Below are positions 41,788-50,041 of a DNA stretch of 64,000 nt, one piece after another. The stretch comes from Pseudomonas triclosanedens. Its GTDB lineage: Bacteria > Pseudomonadota > Gammaproteobacteria > Pseudomonadales > Pseudomonadaceae. Location of the stretch: contig NZ_CP113432.1 in assembly GCF_026686735.1 (NCBI RefSeq), positions 3,957,001-4,021,000 of the forward strand, written 5' to 3'. The position numbers and the translations under genes are program-made. The notes under the pieces were generated by a model. That model had not been told where the DNA came from. It saw nothing but the letters and a program-made list of their open reading frames with translations, and made no database searches. Every line of letters starts with the position of its first letter. The stretch's first letter is position 1.

Positions 41788-41940
41788 TGAAATCCATCGC
41801 GACAGGTGAGCGGAAGTGGGCTAATCCTAGCGAAGCGGACCGTAAATTGCACTCGATGTCAGTTGTGGCCGTTGGCACATCTTGGCAAGGGCCGGCCCAC
41901 GCAGGCATTGTGTGACCATAACGCCGCCATCGGAGTCTTG

Positions 41941-42663
41941 ATGCGCCTCCTCGCTTTCACCCTGCTGCTTGGCTCTGCCTGGGCATTCGCCGACGATCGC
42001 CCGCTGCGATTCTCGGTGGTCGACAGTTGGGCGATGCCCCTGGCGCATATAGAAGACGGCAAGCTGACCGGCGGCATTCTTTTCGAACTCTTCAGCGAAA
42101 CCGCCCGCCAGGTGCATCGCGCACCAGCCTTCCACCTCCTGCCCCGCGCCCGCGTCGAGCAGGCATTGCTCAGCCATGTGGTGGATGTGCGCTGCTACGT
42201 CGCGCCGTCATGGACCGAACACGAATTCCATGACTATCGCTGGAGCGTGCCACTGATGGTGCAGCGCGACCTGCTGGTGAGCCGCGCCGGCCTCAAGGGC
42301 GAGTTGCAAAGCCTGACCGGAGAGTCCATCGGCACTGTGTTGGGCTACCACTACCCGCGCCTGCAACCGCTGCTCGACAATGGGCGGCTGACCCGCGACG
42401 AAGCACGCAACCAGGAACTGGTACTGAAGAAGCTGCAGATTGGTCGCTACCGCTATGCCATCAGCAGCGAGATTGCACTGAACTGGTTCAACCGTTCGCT
42501 CCCAAAGGGCGAACGGTTGACGCCCGCCAGCACCATCGAGGAAACACCATTGGCATGCATGGTGCTGGACAGCCCGGAAGTACCCGCCGACGAAATTCTC
42601 AAGGCCCTAGCCACGCTGAAGGCAGACGGCACGATCGAGCGCATTCTCAGCCACTACCGCTGA
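41941..42663 (+). CDS. Periplasmic solute-binding protein (extracellular domain 3 type)
   Basis: A 240-residue exported protein: signal peptide MRLLAFTLLLGSAWAFA, then an amino-acid-binding-protein-like fold (LRFSVVDSWAMPLAHIEDGKL, residues 22 to 42). No ABC permease or ATPase is near, and such orphan proteins can bind ligands for other roles. It is the last gene I take as core chromosome before the island. Confidence 0.75.
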   Translation: MRLLAFTLLLGSAWAFADDRPLRFSVVDSWAMPLAHIEDGKLTGGILFELFSETARQVHRAPAFHLLPRARVEQALLSHVVDVRCYVAPSWTEHEFHDYRWSVPLMVQRDLLVSRAGLKGELQSLTGESIGTVLGYHYPRLQPLLDNGRLTRDEARNQELVLKKLQIGRYRYAISSEIALNWFNRSLPKGERLTPASTIEETPLACMVLDSPEVPADEILKALATLKADGTIERILSHYR

Positions 42664-42815
42664 TGGCGAAACGGGGAAAGGACGGGAAGAAGGAGGCGCC
42701 GAAAGATTTTCTGCCCCCTGAAATGGAGGCGGCCCCGCCAGCATTCGGCAAGGTATTTCCCGTTGTTTTGGCTGACTATTTCCGAAGCCTTCCAGATCGG
42801 CAAATGCATCGCTGA
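42663..42815 (+). CDS. Possible small or truncated ORF at the island edge
   Basis: A 50-residue frame that starts in the stop codon of the preceding gene (TGATG). The first half is Lys-rich and GC-rich like core genes; the last part loses that character, so it may be a core gene cut by the island insertion. No similarity recognised and no ribosome site of its own. Confidence 0.35.
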   Translation: MAKRGKDGKKEAPKDFLPPEMEAAPPAFGKVFPVVLADYFRSLPDRQMHR

Positions 42816-42937
42816 AAGCCTTGTGGGGCATGGTCTTCAAGGAATTCCAAACCGAAATTTTCATAAAGAATCGGTCCTGAAAATCCTGGGTGTGGCTGCA
42901 CTGTCACACTTTGCTGTACCACTCAGGTGTCATACTC

Positions 42938-44287
42938 ATGGCCTTCATCATTCGTCGCGGCGCTGTCTACTACCTCAACCTGAGACTGCCCAAACACCTA
43001 CATCACCAACGCAATACCCTTCGCATAAGCCTCGATATCAGAGACCGAAGGAACGCCCTGTTCCTGGCTAGCGGGATAGCCCAAAGGATACATCTGCATC
43101 TTGCTGCATACCCGCTTAGCCCAGTTGAAGAACTGCGTCAGCTCTGCATCCAGTGGCGAAACGACGTTCGGCAGCCCACAGCTGCGCCCTTCCAAGCCCC
43201 TCATACCATGCTCCCAACGCAGAGCCGCTCTTACCCCGCCAGCCGGCTAGCTCGAACCACAGCAACCGCACGGTCAATGAGCACATTGTCGGAGCTCTAT
43301 ATAGAGGAAGGAAAAAGTAGCGGAGCTTGGCGAGAGGCAAACACCTTGGACGTGCAACGGGCTCTTCGGGATTTCTTCGTACTGATGGGAGATATGCCCA
43401 TCAGCGATTTCGATGCAGAGCAGGCAAGAATCCTCAAGCACAGGCTAAGCAGGCTCCCTCAGTACTTTTCGCAACGCCCCGAGTTCAAAGGTATGGCCTT
43501 GAGACAGGTTGTCGACTCCGCAATGGATTACCCAACCATCACCGCTGTGACAATCAACAACCGCCTACGAAAGCTCACAGCCTTCCTCAACTGGTGCAAA
43601 TCCAACGGCTACATCAACCAGAATCCGTTAGCTGGTGTAAAAGTGATGACCGGTGCCGCGAAGGAAGCTCGCCTGTCGTTCTCCCCCGCCGATCTCGAAA
43701 CGCTGCTGAACCTCGATACGCTTCGGCATGAGGCTCGTAAGCATCCCTGTAGGTTCTGGCTCCCATTGCTAGCACGTTTCACAGGAGCACGGCTGGAGGA
43801 GTTATGCCAACTTCATATCGATGACTTCTGCTTGGTGCAAAACACATCCTGCATTCGTATAGATGATCGCCGCGAAGGACAGCAACTCAAGAACCGTAGC
43901 AGCCGTAGAATTATCCCTATCCATCCGATGCTCTTGGAGCTGGGTATCCAAACGTATATAGACTCAGTGCGAGTCTCTGGAGCCTCCCGAGTCTTCCCTC
44001 TGCTTGAAGCTGTGAGAGGAAAATACGGTTACGGGCCCTCAAAGTGGTTTGGTCGGTATCGGAACAAGCTGGGAATCAGCGATCCGAAGAAAACATTTCA
44101 TAGCTTCCGTCATACATTTGTAGATGATCTACGCGAGGCAGGAGTTCAAGACTCAATCATCAAGCAACTGCTTGGCCATGCTGATGATTCAGTGACATTT
44201 GGGATTTACGGTAGTCGAGTTCCGATTAAAGAGATGACTCGTGCAATCAAGAAAATCCGAGGCAGCATGATAAAGAAAGCAGCTTAA
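42938..44287 (+). CDS. Tyrosine recombinase / phage-type integrase
   Basis: A 449-residue integrase. The ATG at 42938 gives MAFIIRRGAVYYLNLRLPKHL, the YY-x-R-x-P N-terminus common in this integrase group, with AGGTGT upstream. Catalytic residues visible are Arg285 (TGARLEELCQLH), His388 and Arg391 (HSFRHTF), His in LLGHADD and Tyr424 (FGIYG). It lies where base composition drops and is read into the island, as expected for an element integrase beside its attachment site. Confidence 0.93.
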   Translation: MAFIIRRGAVYYLNLRLPKHLHHQRNTLRISLDIRDRRNALFLASGIAQRIHLHLAAYPLSPVEELRQLCIQWRNDVRQPTAAPFQAPHTMLPTQSRSYPASRLARTTATARSMSTLSELYIEEGKSSGAWREANTLDVQRALRDFFVLMGDMPISDFDAEQARILKHRLSRLPQYFSQRPEFKGMALRQVVDSAMDYPTITAVTINNRLRKLTAFLNWCKSNGYINQNPLAGVKVMTGAAKEARLSFSPADLETLLNLDTLRHEARKHPCRFWLPLLARFTGARLEELCQLHIDDFCLVQNTSCIRIDDRREGQQLKNRSSRRIIPIHPMLLELGIQTYIDSVRVSGASRVFPLLEAVRGKYGYGPSKWFGRYRNKLGISDPKKTFHSFRHTFVDDLREAGVQDSIIKQLLGHADDSVTFGIYGSRVPIKEMTRAIKKIRGSMIKKAA

Positions 44288-44618
44288 CGAAGGATTGGCG
44301 CTCCAAGACAGCCCACCTCCTGACATAGTGTTGGATGGCTATTCTCGATGCCTTGGAAAGCCGTCCTGAGCGAACCAGACAGTCAGCTCCTAAGATACCT
44401 TTGAACTCTTTCGCCTCTAACCCTACCCTTGGAAGCACCCAGGGTATTGACAGTCCGCTAAAACCTGAGTAGTGTCGCCCTCCCCTCGATGGCGAGGGGA
44501 GAACTAACCGAAATGGTGAAGCGCAATGAAAACTAAACATAACTCGCAAGCGGGGGAAATCTAACCAAGCCATAGCAGGCTTGTCGTCTCCTCGTTTGCA
44601 ATGAACAGGAGACACCAA
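44288..44618. other. Non-coding stretch after the integrase
   Basis: About 330 nt. It holds a perfect 9-bp hairpin (CTCCCCTCG 44480-44488, loop ATGG, CGAGGGGAG 44493-44501) that could end the integrase transcript, though no T-run follows. Nothing else recognised. Confidence 0.5.
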
Positions 44619-44969
44619 ATGAGCACCAACACCCTCGCCCCATCCCGCACCTGTACTTACGGCCCTAAAGCCGAACTTCACTTTAGCACCAGCTACCTTG
44701 CCGAACTGACGAACAAGTCCAACGAGACCATCCTAGGCACGGCCTTCTCCCTGCTACCAGAACGCGGCTACGACTCCCTGCTCAATCATTTGGTAAAGAA
44801 TGACAACGGCGAAGTCACTGACCTTTACCTGTCCTACAAGGACTCGTGCCTGGTGATCCTCGATCTGCTGAGCACTGATGATGCCCTCCTCTCAATGCGG
44901 AACATCAGTAACGACTACGCTCGCCATCGTATTCCGCAGCTACAGCAGTTCATCGCCAACCATAGCTAA
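44619..44969 (+). CDS. Hypothetical island protein
   Basis: A 116-residue soluble protein starting MSTNTLAPSRTCTYGPKAEL, behind a good ribosome site (AGGAGAC, 6 nt). I do not recognise it. It has no membrane segment or signal. Codon use is more AT-rich than core genes. A long RNA stem begins 27 nt after its stop. Confidence 0.6.
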   Translation: MSTNTLAPSRTCTYGPKAELHFSTSYLAELTNKSNETILGTAFSLLPERGYDSLLNHLVKNDNGEVTDLYLSYKDSCLVILDLLSTDDALLSMRNISNDYARHRIPQLQQFIANHS

Positions 44970-44971
44970 CA

Positions 44972-44986
44972 GTTAATCCTGTTAAC
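44972..44986. promoter_or_regulatory. GTTAA-N5-TTAAC inverted repeat
   Basis: GTTAATCCTGTTAAC directly after the 116-residue gene. A perfect 5-bp inverted repeat with half sites one helical turn apart, a possible operator for the gene at 45148. Confidence 0.4.
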
Positions 44987-44995
44987 ACCTTCAGG

Positions 44996-45106
44996 AAGCC
45001 CTCTGTAGGCTCGTATACGCAACTCTTATAGCTATCCACCCTAGGGACACTTCTTAAAGAGATTATGCACTGTACGAGCTTGCAGAGGGCTTACTGAGGG
45101 ATCAGT
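44996..45106 (+). promoter_or_regulatory. Highly structured leader upstream of the 45148 gene
   Basis: Arms AAGCCCTCTGTAGGCTCGTA (44996-45015) and TACGAGCTTGCAGAGGGCTT (45073-45092) pair over all 20 positions in RNA: 18 Watson-Crick pairs and two G-U wobbles. The 57-nt apical part has its own CTCTT/AAGAG pairing and a CCCTAGGG palindrome. A second small hairpin (ACTGA-GGGA-TCAGT, 45093-45106) follows. The start codon of the next gene is 42 nt further on. Such structure suggests a regulatory leader or a non-coding RNA. Confidence 0.65.
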
Positions 45107-45147
45107 GCTGTCCGAGGAAAGCGAAAACATATAACAAGGAGAATTAA

Positions 45148-45918
45148 TTGACTATAGTAAGAAGAATTGAAGACATTGTTGTCGATGCAAAAACCAATAC
45201 CGTACTGGCCGTTGTTCCAGAATTTAAACCAAAGCCGGGCACAGTAAGCTCCATAATCACTGAATATGAAGAGAACGGTTATCGCCGGACGTTCAGCGTT
45301 GACGCAGAAGCTTATCCTGATGGCGTTGGTGCGCCTATTGACAATGTGGTTGAGCTGACACCGCGTCGTACCAATGTCAGAGCAATCATCAGCAACCCGG
45401 TATCAAGATACTTCGATCACGTCACCTTAGCGGATTTTGATCCCGTCACCTTAAAGAATAATGAGGTTCCCAGATGGCTGGATGATATCATTCGTGGAGC
45501 CATCACCACTGGCCCCGGAACGAATAACGGCAAGGAAAATGTCAGTGTCGGAGACGTGATAAAGGTTCTCAGGTTGCCCACAATCTCGACAACAGTTGCA
45601 AGTGAGATATTGTACAACCACGACTTCGAACGAATGTCTCCGCGACAGGTTGAGCGCGTTATACAAGCTGCGAGGCTTGCCTTAGGCGGAGTTGTGCATT
45701 ACCTACGCAGCCACCCCGGTTACCTTGCTGATGCTGGACTTAGTGTTGACCTGATGTCGTACTCAGTTCCAACTGCTGAGCAAAAGAAAGCAGATGCACT
45801 CAGAATGTTTGATGAAGGCACTAAGAAAGCCGAGATATGCAGGACGGTCAGCGTGACCAAGCCAACACTTGATGCATGGATCAAACAGCGAAAAGTGACA
45901 AACGCAGAAACTGGCTGA
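45148..45918 (+). CDS. Hypothetical protein with C-terminal helix-turn-helix
   Basis: A 256-residue protein that begins with TTG, chosen because AAGGAGA lies 5 nt before it and no ATG is nearby. The first 190 residues match no family I know. The end (about 213-250: KADALRMFDEGTKKAEICRT, then SVTKPTLDAWIKQRK) is a resolvase/Hin-type HTH. It may be a DNA-binding regulator of the island. The structured leader before it and repeats after it suggest tight control. Confidence 0.7.
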   Translation: MTIVRRIEDIVVDAKTNTVLAVVPEFKPKPGTVSSIITEYEENGYRRTFSVDAEAYPDGVGAPIDNVVELTPRRTNVRAIISNPVSRYFDHVTLADFDPVTLKNNEVPRWLDDIIRGAITTGPGTNNGKENVSVGDVIKVLRLPTISTTVASEILYNHDFERMSPRQVERVIQAARLALGGVVHYLRSHPGYLADAGLSVDLMSYSVPTAEQKKADALRMFDEGTKKAEICRTVSVTKPTLDAWIKQRKVTNAETG

Positions 45919-46037
45919 AACCCACGGAACACTGCGGCTGGAACAAAAAGGTAAAATAGCGACGGATACAATAAGGGGAACCCCGCTAGGGGTGTACCCG
46001 ACGAGGACGCCACGCGTGCTCAAGACGGGGCCCCGCA

Positions 46038-46070
46038 TCGTAAGTTTATCGTAGGAATTTCGTAGGAATA
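46038..46070 (+). repeat. Three tandem 11-bp repeats
   Basis: TCGTAAGTTTA, TCGTAGGAATT, TCGTAGGAATA at 46038, 46049 and 46060, an exact 11-bp period. Related motifs follow: TCGTAG at 46206, TCTAGGAAT at 46261, and the inverted CTACGA at 46273. One-helical-turn spacing indicates a protein bound along one face of DNA. Confidence 0.7.
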
Positions 46071-46346
46071 GGCAATCTTAAAATTTATCTACAATACTTC
46101 TACCAGACATTACCAGCATCACAAAGTTTATCTGCGCCAGCACAAGACGGATCGGAGATCAGAAATCCGTCTGCTCTTCTTCTTTTCATAGGTGCTGATT
46201 AGGTATCGTAGAAAAACCCTAGAATAATATTCGAAGATCCATAGTGATCATCAGAGTCATTCTAGGAATACTCTACGAATAGCTAGTCAGCTCAGCACGA
46301 AAAAGACATATAGGGGGTGATCCCCCTTCTTAGCCTTACGGCGGAC

Positions 46347-46430
46347 AGCTTGAGTGTTCATGAGGTTTTCCTGGGAGAACCTTAAGCGCTCACCAAGCTT
46401 CCCCCAGGAGATTCTCATGAATAGCTTGAG
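46347..46430. repeat. Stem-loop flanked by 8-bp direct repeats
   Basis: TTCATGAG-gttt-TCCTGGG (46357-46375) pairs with CCCAGGA-gatt-CTCATGAA (46403-46421). Immediately outside are direct copies of AGCTTGAG (46347-46354 and 46423-46430). This resembles a very small palindromic insertion with target duplication, or a structured RNA. Confidence 0.55.
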
Positions 46431-46768
46431 AACTCCTAAAGACCAAAAACACAGAGAAAGGGATCAACCCATCTGTGTTTGCTCTTCTATTCAAGATTAT
46501 TTCAAGGTACTGCACAAACCCATCAGTTACCGGCTACGCCAATTATTCTGATGCTATTGTGCAAACGCATTGAGACAGCATTGGCAATGCTTTGCGTCAG
46601 CACCTGAAACTCACGAACCATTAAAAAACCTGTAAGACTTTTATTTTGGGGGGCGTTGATCCATCAGCCCCTTTCTTCCTGTGGCAAGACTTCGATTGAT
46701 CGAAAAGAATTTGCAGGTAACAATGCCGTAGGCGCTATTCCTGCAACATTCTTTCAAATCACAAAATA

Positions 46769-47404
46769 CTATCTACATACTCCACTTTGCAGAGACGTCG
46801 CTTCAACGCTCTCATCTGGAGCCACCCAAAACTCTTCGATATTTCCATGCAAAGAGTTCTGCATGAGCTTGCGCATTATCCTCCCAGCTTCATCCTTGGC
46901 AGAGTAAGGCCCAACCCTCAAAAAACTGCTAGTTTCAGAATGAACTGGAATCCCCGTTAGAACCAATCCTTCCTTGACCTTTACATACTCAGCTTTATCG
47001 CTAAACGGCAATGCCACCACCCAATGCTGAACAAGCCCGTCCTTGTTATACACCTTACTTAGTTGACGAACAGAAACAGGCTCTTCAGCCTTAATCGGCT
47101 CAACATCAGAACCACAATGCTTACACTTAATAGCTTGATTCTTGATCATCTCTGCACAGAAGGGACACTGACGCTCACCCACGCTGACAGCACTACCCTG
47201 TGACCTCCCACCAAAGATCGCCATGAGGATGCCAGCTATGAAGAACAGTCCACCCAAGATGGTGTAGTTCTGACGATCAGCCATTAGACCAAGGTTATTG
47301 ACCCTTCCCCCCATTCCCGTCACAACGGAAACATCCATGCTCAGGGCGGAGATGATCACAATGATCCCCACCACGATTGCAATTATCCCAAGCTTGCGCA
47401 TCAC
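46769..47404 (-). CDS. Membrane protein with zinc ribbon and SPOR-like region
   Basis: A 211-residue protein: two transmembrane helices (about 5-27 and 48-66), a zinc-ribbon with C80, C83, C94 and C97 (CPFC, CKHC), then a C-terminal domain (about 130-190) whose SSFLRVGPYSAKDEAGRIMRKL, residues 159 to 180, resembles a SPOR domain. SPOR domains bind denuded peptidoglycan. The combination is unusual. It lies 31 nt after the lipoprotein gene on the same strand, so the two probably form an operon. Function unknown. Confidence 0.7.
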   Translation of the reverse strand: MMRKLGIIAIVVGIIVIISALSMDVSVVTGMGGRVNNLGLMADRQNYTILGGLFFIAGILMAIFGGRSQGSAVSVGERQCPFCAEMIKNQAIKCKHCGSDVEPIKAEEPVSVRQLSKVYNKDGLVQHWVVALPFSDKAEYVKVKEGLVLTGIPVHSETSSFLRVGPYSAKDEAGRIMRKLMQNSLHGNIEEFWVAPDESVEATSLQSGVCR

Positions 47405-47435
47405 AGCTCCTTGTATGTTTTCTCAAAAACTCTGA

Positions 47436-47840
47436 CTAATGTGTCACCGGGTCATAGCCCTGGGTCAGTAGGTTGAAGAGGTTCTGCTTCTGGTTCCGAT
47501 ACTGATTGCACCAGCTATAGCCACCGCAATCGAATCTCCCCCTAATCGCGTACTTCTGATCGCCAACCTTCTCTTTGTACACCTGCCCGTTCATGTAGCC
47601 AATCTTGGTAGTCGGGTAGGTTTGAAGGAAGCTATCTGTTGCCGTCATGAGCTTCATGCCGGTGGTGACAGAAATGGCTTCGATCGCTCTCCCCCACATC
47701 TTTGAACACTGCTCCTCTCCCACACAAACCGGGGTCGGGTGCACTTCAGATGCAGGCATATCTGGCTCCTGAGGTGTTGCAGCACACCCTCCGAGCATCA
47801 CGACAGCCCCCAGCGCAACCAGCTTCAATCTCTTCTCCAT
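47436..47840 (-). CDS. Small lipoprotein
   Basis: A 134-residue lipoprotein: MEKRLKLVALGAVVMLGGC, lipobox LGGC with Cys19. The ATG at 47840 has ribosome site GGAGGG. The mature part has two Cys pairs (CVGEEQC, CGGYSWC) that may form disulfides. Family not recognised. It precedes the zinc-ribbon membrane protein. Confidence 0.72.
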   Translation of the reverse strand: MEKRLKLVALGAVVMLGGCAATPQEPDMPASEVHPTPVCVGEEQCSKMWGRAIEAISVTTGMKLMTATDSFLQTYPTTKIGYMNGQVYKEKVGDQKYAIRGRFDCGGYSWCNQYRNQKQNLFNLLTQGYDPVTH

Positions 47841-47943
47841 CGTTCCCTCCTGTGTATGCATTTCGAGCTATCCGCGTAGGTCCTAGCCCCAAGGGCTTCC
47901 CAGGTAGGAGCAGATGATGCCATCACTTGAAGAGAATGTAACG

Positions 47944-47960
47944 ATTGGTGTGCCACCAAT
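47944..47960. promoter_or_regulatory. Candidate operator of the XRE regulator
   Basis: ATTGGTG-TGC-CACCAAT, a perfect 7-bp inverted repeat in the region between the divergent lipoprotein and XRE genes, 57 nt before the XRE start. A further TTGGTG half site is at 47975. Position fits autoregulation and control of the lipoprotein operon. Confidence 0.55.
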
Positions 47961-48017
47961 TAGTGTGTCATCACTTGGTGCGTTCACGGTTGAGCCACAG
48001 CCAACCATCATGTTTCG

Positions 48018-48239
48018 ATGGAAACTAATCAGAAATTGCGAACGGCCTTTGGCCAACGAATCAGGGAACTACGCAGCAAGCAGGGCTTTAGCCAAGAAGC
48101 GTTTGCTGACAAATGCGGCTTCGTCCGCACATACATGTCACGAATAGAGACAGGCACTGCCAATCCCAGCCTAGAAGCCGCCAAGGTGCTTGCAGATGGG
48201 TTGGGGATGACACTTTCGGAGCTGCTGGAAGGGCTGTAA
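48018..48239 (+). CDS. XRE/Cro-CI family transcriptional regulator
   Basis: A 73-residue single-domain HTH protein: IRELRSKQGFSQEAFADKCG, residues 15 to 34, followed by VRTYMSRIETGTANPSLEAA, residues 36 to 55, a complete five-helix Cro/CI fold. Such small regulators control restriction-modification or element genes. It is divergent from the lipoprotein gene and followed by a terminator. Confidence 0.88.
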   Translation: METNQKLRTAFGQRIRELRSKQGFSQEAFADKCGFVRTYMSRIETGTANPSLEAAKVLADGLGMTLSELLEGL

Positions 48240-48294
48240 CGCTGCTTCTGCTCAAAACTTGATCAGATAACTATTCAGTATCAATGGACTTTCC

Positions 48295-48324
48295 ACGCCC
48301 CGGCCTCACACGCTGGGGCGTTTT
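48295..48324 (+). terminator. Intrinsic terminator of the XRE gene
   Basis: ACGCCCC / GGGGCGT stem (7 bp, 13-nt loop) followed by TTTT, 55 nt after the stop. Confidence 0.75.
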
Positions 48325-48654
48325 GTATGTGCATATCCCTAAACCCGCCCCATCCATCAGGCTTTCCGCAGGGAGGGCCTTAGCCGGTAGCCCTTCACAC
48401 TGATCAAATCCTCATTTCTCGTGGGCGTTCCCACAGCCGCACTTCAATCGAGATAACCCCTCACATCCCTCTCTTATCCAAACCACCATTTCTGGTGGCT
48501 ATTGCTCAGAACTGAGAAGTTAGGCCTCTCGTTTGAGTCTACTCATACAAGATGCCGATAACTGGTGCGGAAACCCTATCATTCACCAGTTGATATAAAG
48601 CCAAACGATAGATTATCATTTGTCTATGCAAATTCATGACAAAGGATAAACTTC
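48325..48654. other. Non-coding region before the first serine recombinase
   Basis: About 330 nt with several short symmetries: GTGGG-CGTT-CCCAC (48421-48434), CCACCA-TTTC-TGGTGG (48483-48498), AACTGGTG and CACCAGTT 16 nt apart (48560-48591), and TTTGTC/GACAAA just before the gene. These may be recombination or operator sites of the downstream recombinase. No gene seen. Confidence 0.5.
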
Positions 48655-49275
48655 ATGATCAACGCCCATCTCTACCTTCGAGCTTCGACGGACGACCAAG
48701 ACGCCAACCGGGCTAAGCAATCGTTAATCGCCTTCGCTCAAGAAAAGGAAATGGCCGTTGTCGATGTGTACGCAGAGAACATCAGCGGCACCAAGCTGGA
48801 ACGTCCTGAACTGTTCCGCCTGCTAAATGCTGCTCAGGCTGGTGACGTGCTGCTAGTGGAATCCGTAGATAGGTTGTCGCGTCTCTCTCAGGCCGACTGG
48901 GAGACTCTGAAGGGTGTTATCAAGTCGAAGGGCCTGCGGTTGGTAGTGCAAGACTTGGGCACGACCCATCAGCTTGTCACCGACAAGGGCATCACCGGGC
49001 AAATCATGGATGTGATCAATGGGATGCTGATCGACCTAATGGCAACGATGGCTCGTTTGGATCAAGAGAAGCGAGTGGAACGAATCAAGCAGGGCCTTGA
49101 GAATAAACGCCAGCGTGGCGAGAAGGTAGGCGGGAAAGGTCGCAATCAAGAGAAGTGGAACAAGGTAGCCGACCTGCTCAAGCGTAACGGCAACACGATG
49201 GAAGAGATTGCAAAGCTGGCTGATGTCGGCATTGCTACTGTCTATCGCATCAAGAAAGAGCTATCAGAGGGTTAG
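48655..49275 (+). CDS. Serine recombinase (resolvase/invertase family)
   Basis: A 206-residue recombinase. Catalytic Ser11 in YLRASTDDQD, Arg in ESVDRLSRLS, long E-helix, and a C-terminal HTH (GNTMEEIAKLADVGIATVYRI, residues 180 to 200). Ribosome site AAAGGA. It resolves or inverts DNA within an element. It forms, with the one at 52900, a pair that brackets the RT operon, both read rightward. Confidence 0.9.
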   Translation: MINAHLYLRASTDDQDANRAKQSLIAFAQEKEMAVVDVYAENISGTKLERPELFRLLNAAQAGDVLLVESVDRLSRLSQADWETLKGVIKSKGLRLVVQDLGTTHQLVTDKGITGQIMDVINGMLIDLMATMARLDQEKRVERIKQGLENKRQRGEKVGGKGRNQEKWNKVADLLKRNGNTMEEIAKLADVGIATVYRIKKELSEG

Positions 49276-49489
49276 GATCTTGCCTGATCCCCCAAGAGTC
49301 GAAGCTACAGCCTCTAGGGGGCGCTCTGTGCATCGATAGGTAGAGAGCCGCACCTATTCCGCCATATTTTGAAATCACGCCAAAACGCAAAATAGAGGCA
49401 TCTACGAGCGAGCTTGATACCGCCCCACCCTTGCTAGAAGCATATAGAAAATCAGAGTAAAAACCCATCAAACTAAGCGAAGGAGCAGT
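49276..49489. other. Short intergenic stretch
   Basis: About 210 nt between convergent genes. CCTCTAGGGGGC near 49310 has minor symmetry. No gene or terminator with a T-run recognised. Confidence 0.4.
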
Positions 49490-50041
49490 CTATTTCTCTC
49501 TACGTTTATCCCAGAACTCTCGCATCAAGCTTATCCTCTCAACACTAATTTTTTCTGATTGCTTTTTAGAAAAGCCATTCTCCCTCAGAGATTTAATCGT
49601 CCCCTTGAGCAATATGTCATTCCACTTCTCGCGAAAAGAAGAGGGCACGACCTCAATAAGAACGCGAGGATCATGATACTTTTCGCTTACGCGATCACCT
49701 GGCACTCCAGATTGTATGTACAACCCACTATTTCTTATTATACCTTCAATTAATGCTGCATTTTTTATAGCATGAAGACCCAGAACAAATTCAATCTCCA
49801 TCGGTCTTAGAGTTTTAATTATAAGACCAATATCCCAACCAAACCTAGTAGTACCCCACTGAGTCGAAACATCTCCCGCCGGCCGCCCCTGGTGAGCAAT
49901 TAAATACTCCGTTATATCCGGCCTTCTTCTTGCATCAATTATCACTGATGGTAACGGTCTACCATCGGCCATCGTGGGGTCTATAACAATTCCATCCGAT
50001 ATTATATCAAGAAATTCAAATTTAACCGTACGACTAAACAA
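49490..50041 (-). CDS. Unrecognised protein, last gene of the RT operon
   Basis: A 183-residue soluble protein. The proposed start is TTG at 50041 because AAGGAG lies 7 nt before it; this overlaps the upstream gene's stop by 8 nt. The frame is open another 18 codons upstream. The chain is mixed alpha/beta with no membrane segment and ends in a Lys/Glu-rich helix. No family recognised. Tight overlap says it acts with the upstream gene. AT-rich like the rest of the operon. Confidence 0.62.
   Translation of the reverse strand: MFSRTVKFEFLDIISDGIVIDPTMADGRPLPSVIIDARRRPDITEYLIAHQGRPAGDVSTQWGTTRFGWDIGLIIKTLRPMEIEFVLGLHAIKNAALIEGIIRNSGLYIQSGVPGDRVSEKYHDPRVLIEVVPSSFREKWNDILLKGTIKSLRENGFSKKQSEKISVERISLMREFWDKRREK

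Larger units (their letters stand above)
45919..46768. other. 850-nt non-coding, repeat-rich region
   Basis: No convincing gene. It contains a hairpin ACCCC-GCTA-GGGGT (45980-45993), three tandem 11-bp repeats (46038-46070) with scattered inverted copies to 46280, a hairpin AGGGGG-TGAT-CCCCCT (46312-46327), and a 65-nt stem-loop between direct repeats (46347-46430). It is AT-rich. It could hold an origin, recombinase arm sites or small RNAs. Confidence 0.6.

Noticed and set aside
42664..42937. tRNA gene as the integration target at the left island edge
   Set aside because: No GTTCGA-type T-loop or 7-bp acceptor pairing was found.
44996..45092. Simple Rho-independent terminator of the 116-residue gene
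   Set aside because: The arms are 57 nt apart, no T-run follows, and the apex is itself structured; a leader or RNA element fits better.
46354..46551. 65-residue open frame in the repeat region
   Set aside because: It runs across the stem-loop and direct repeats, has no convincing ribosome site and an unnatural composition.
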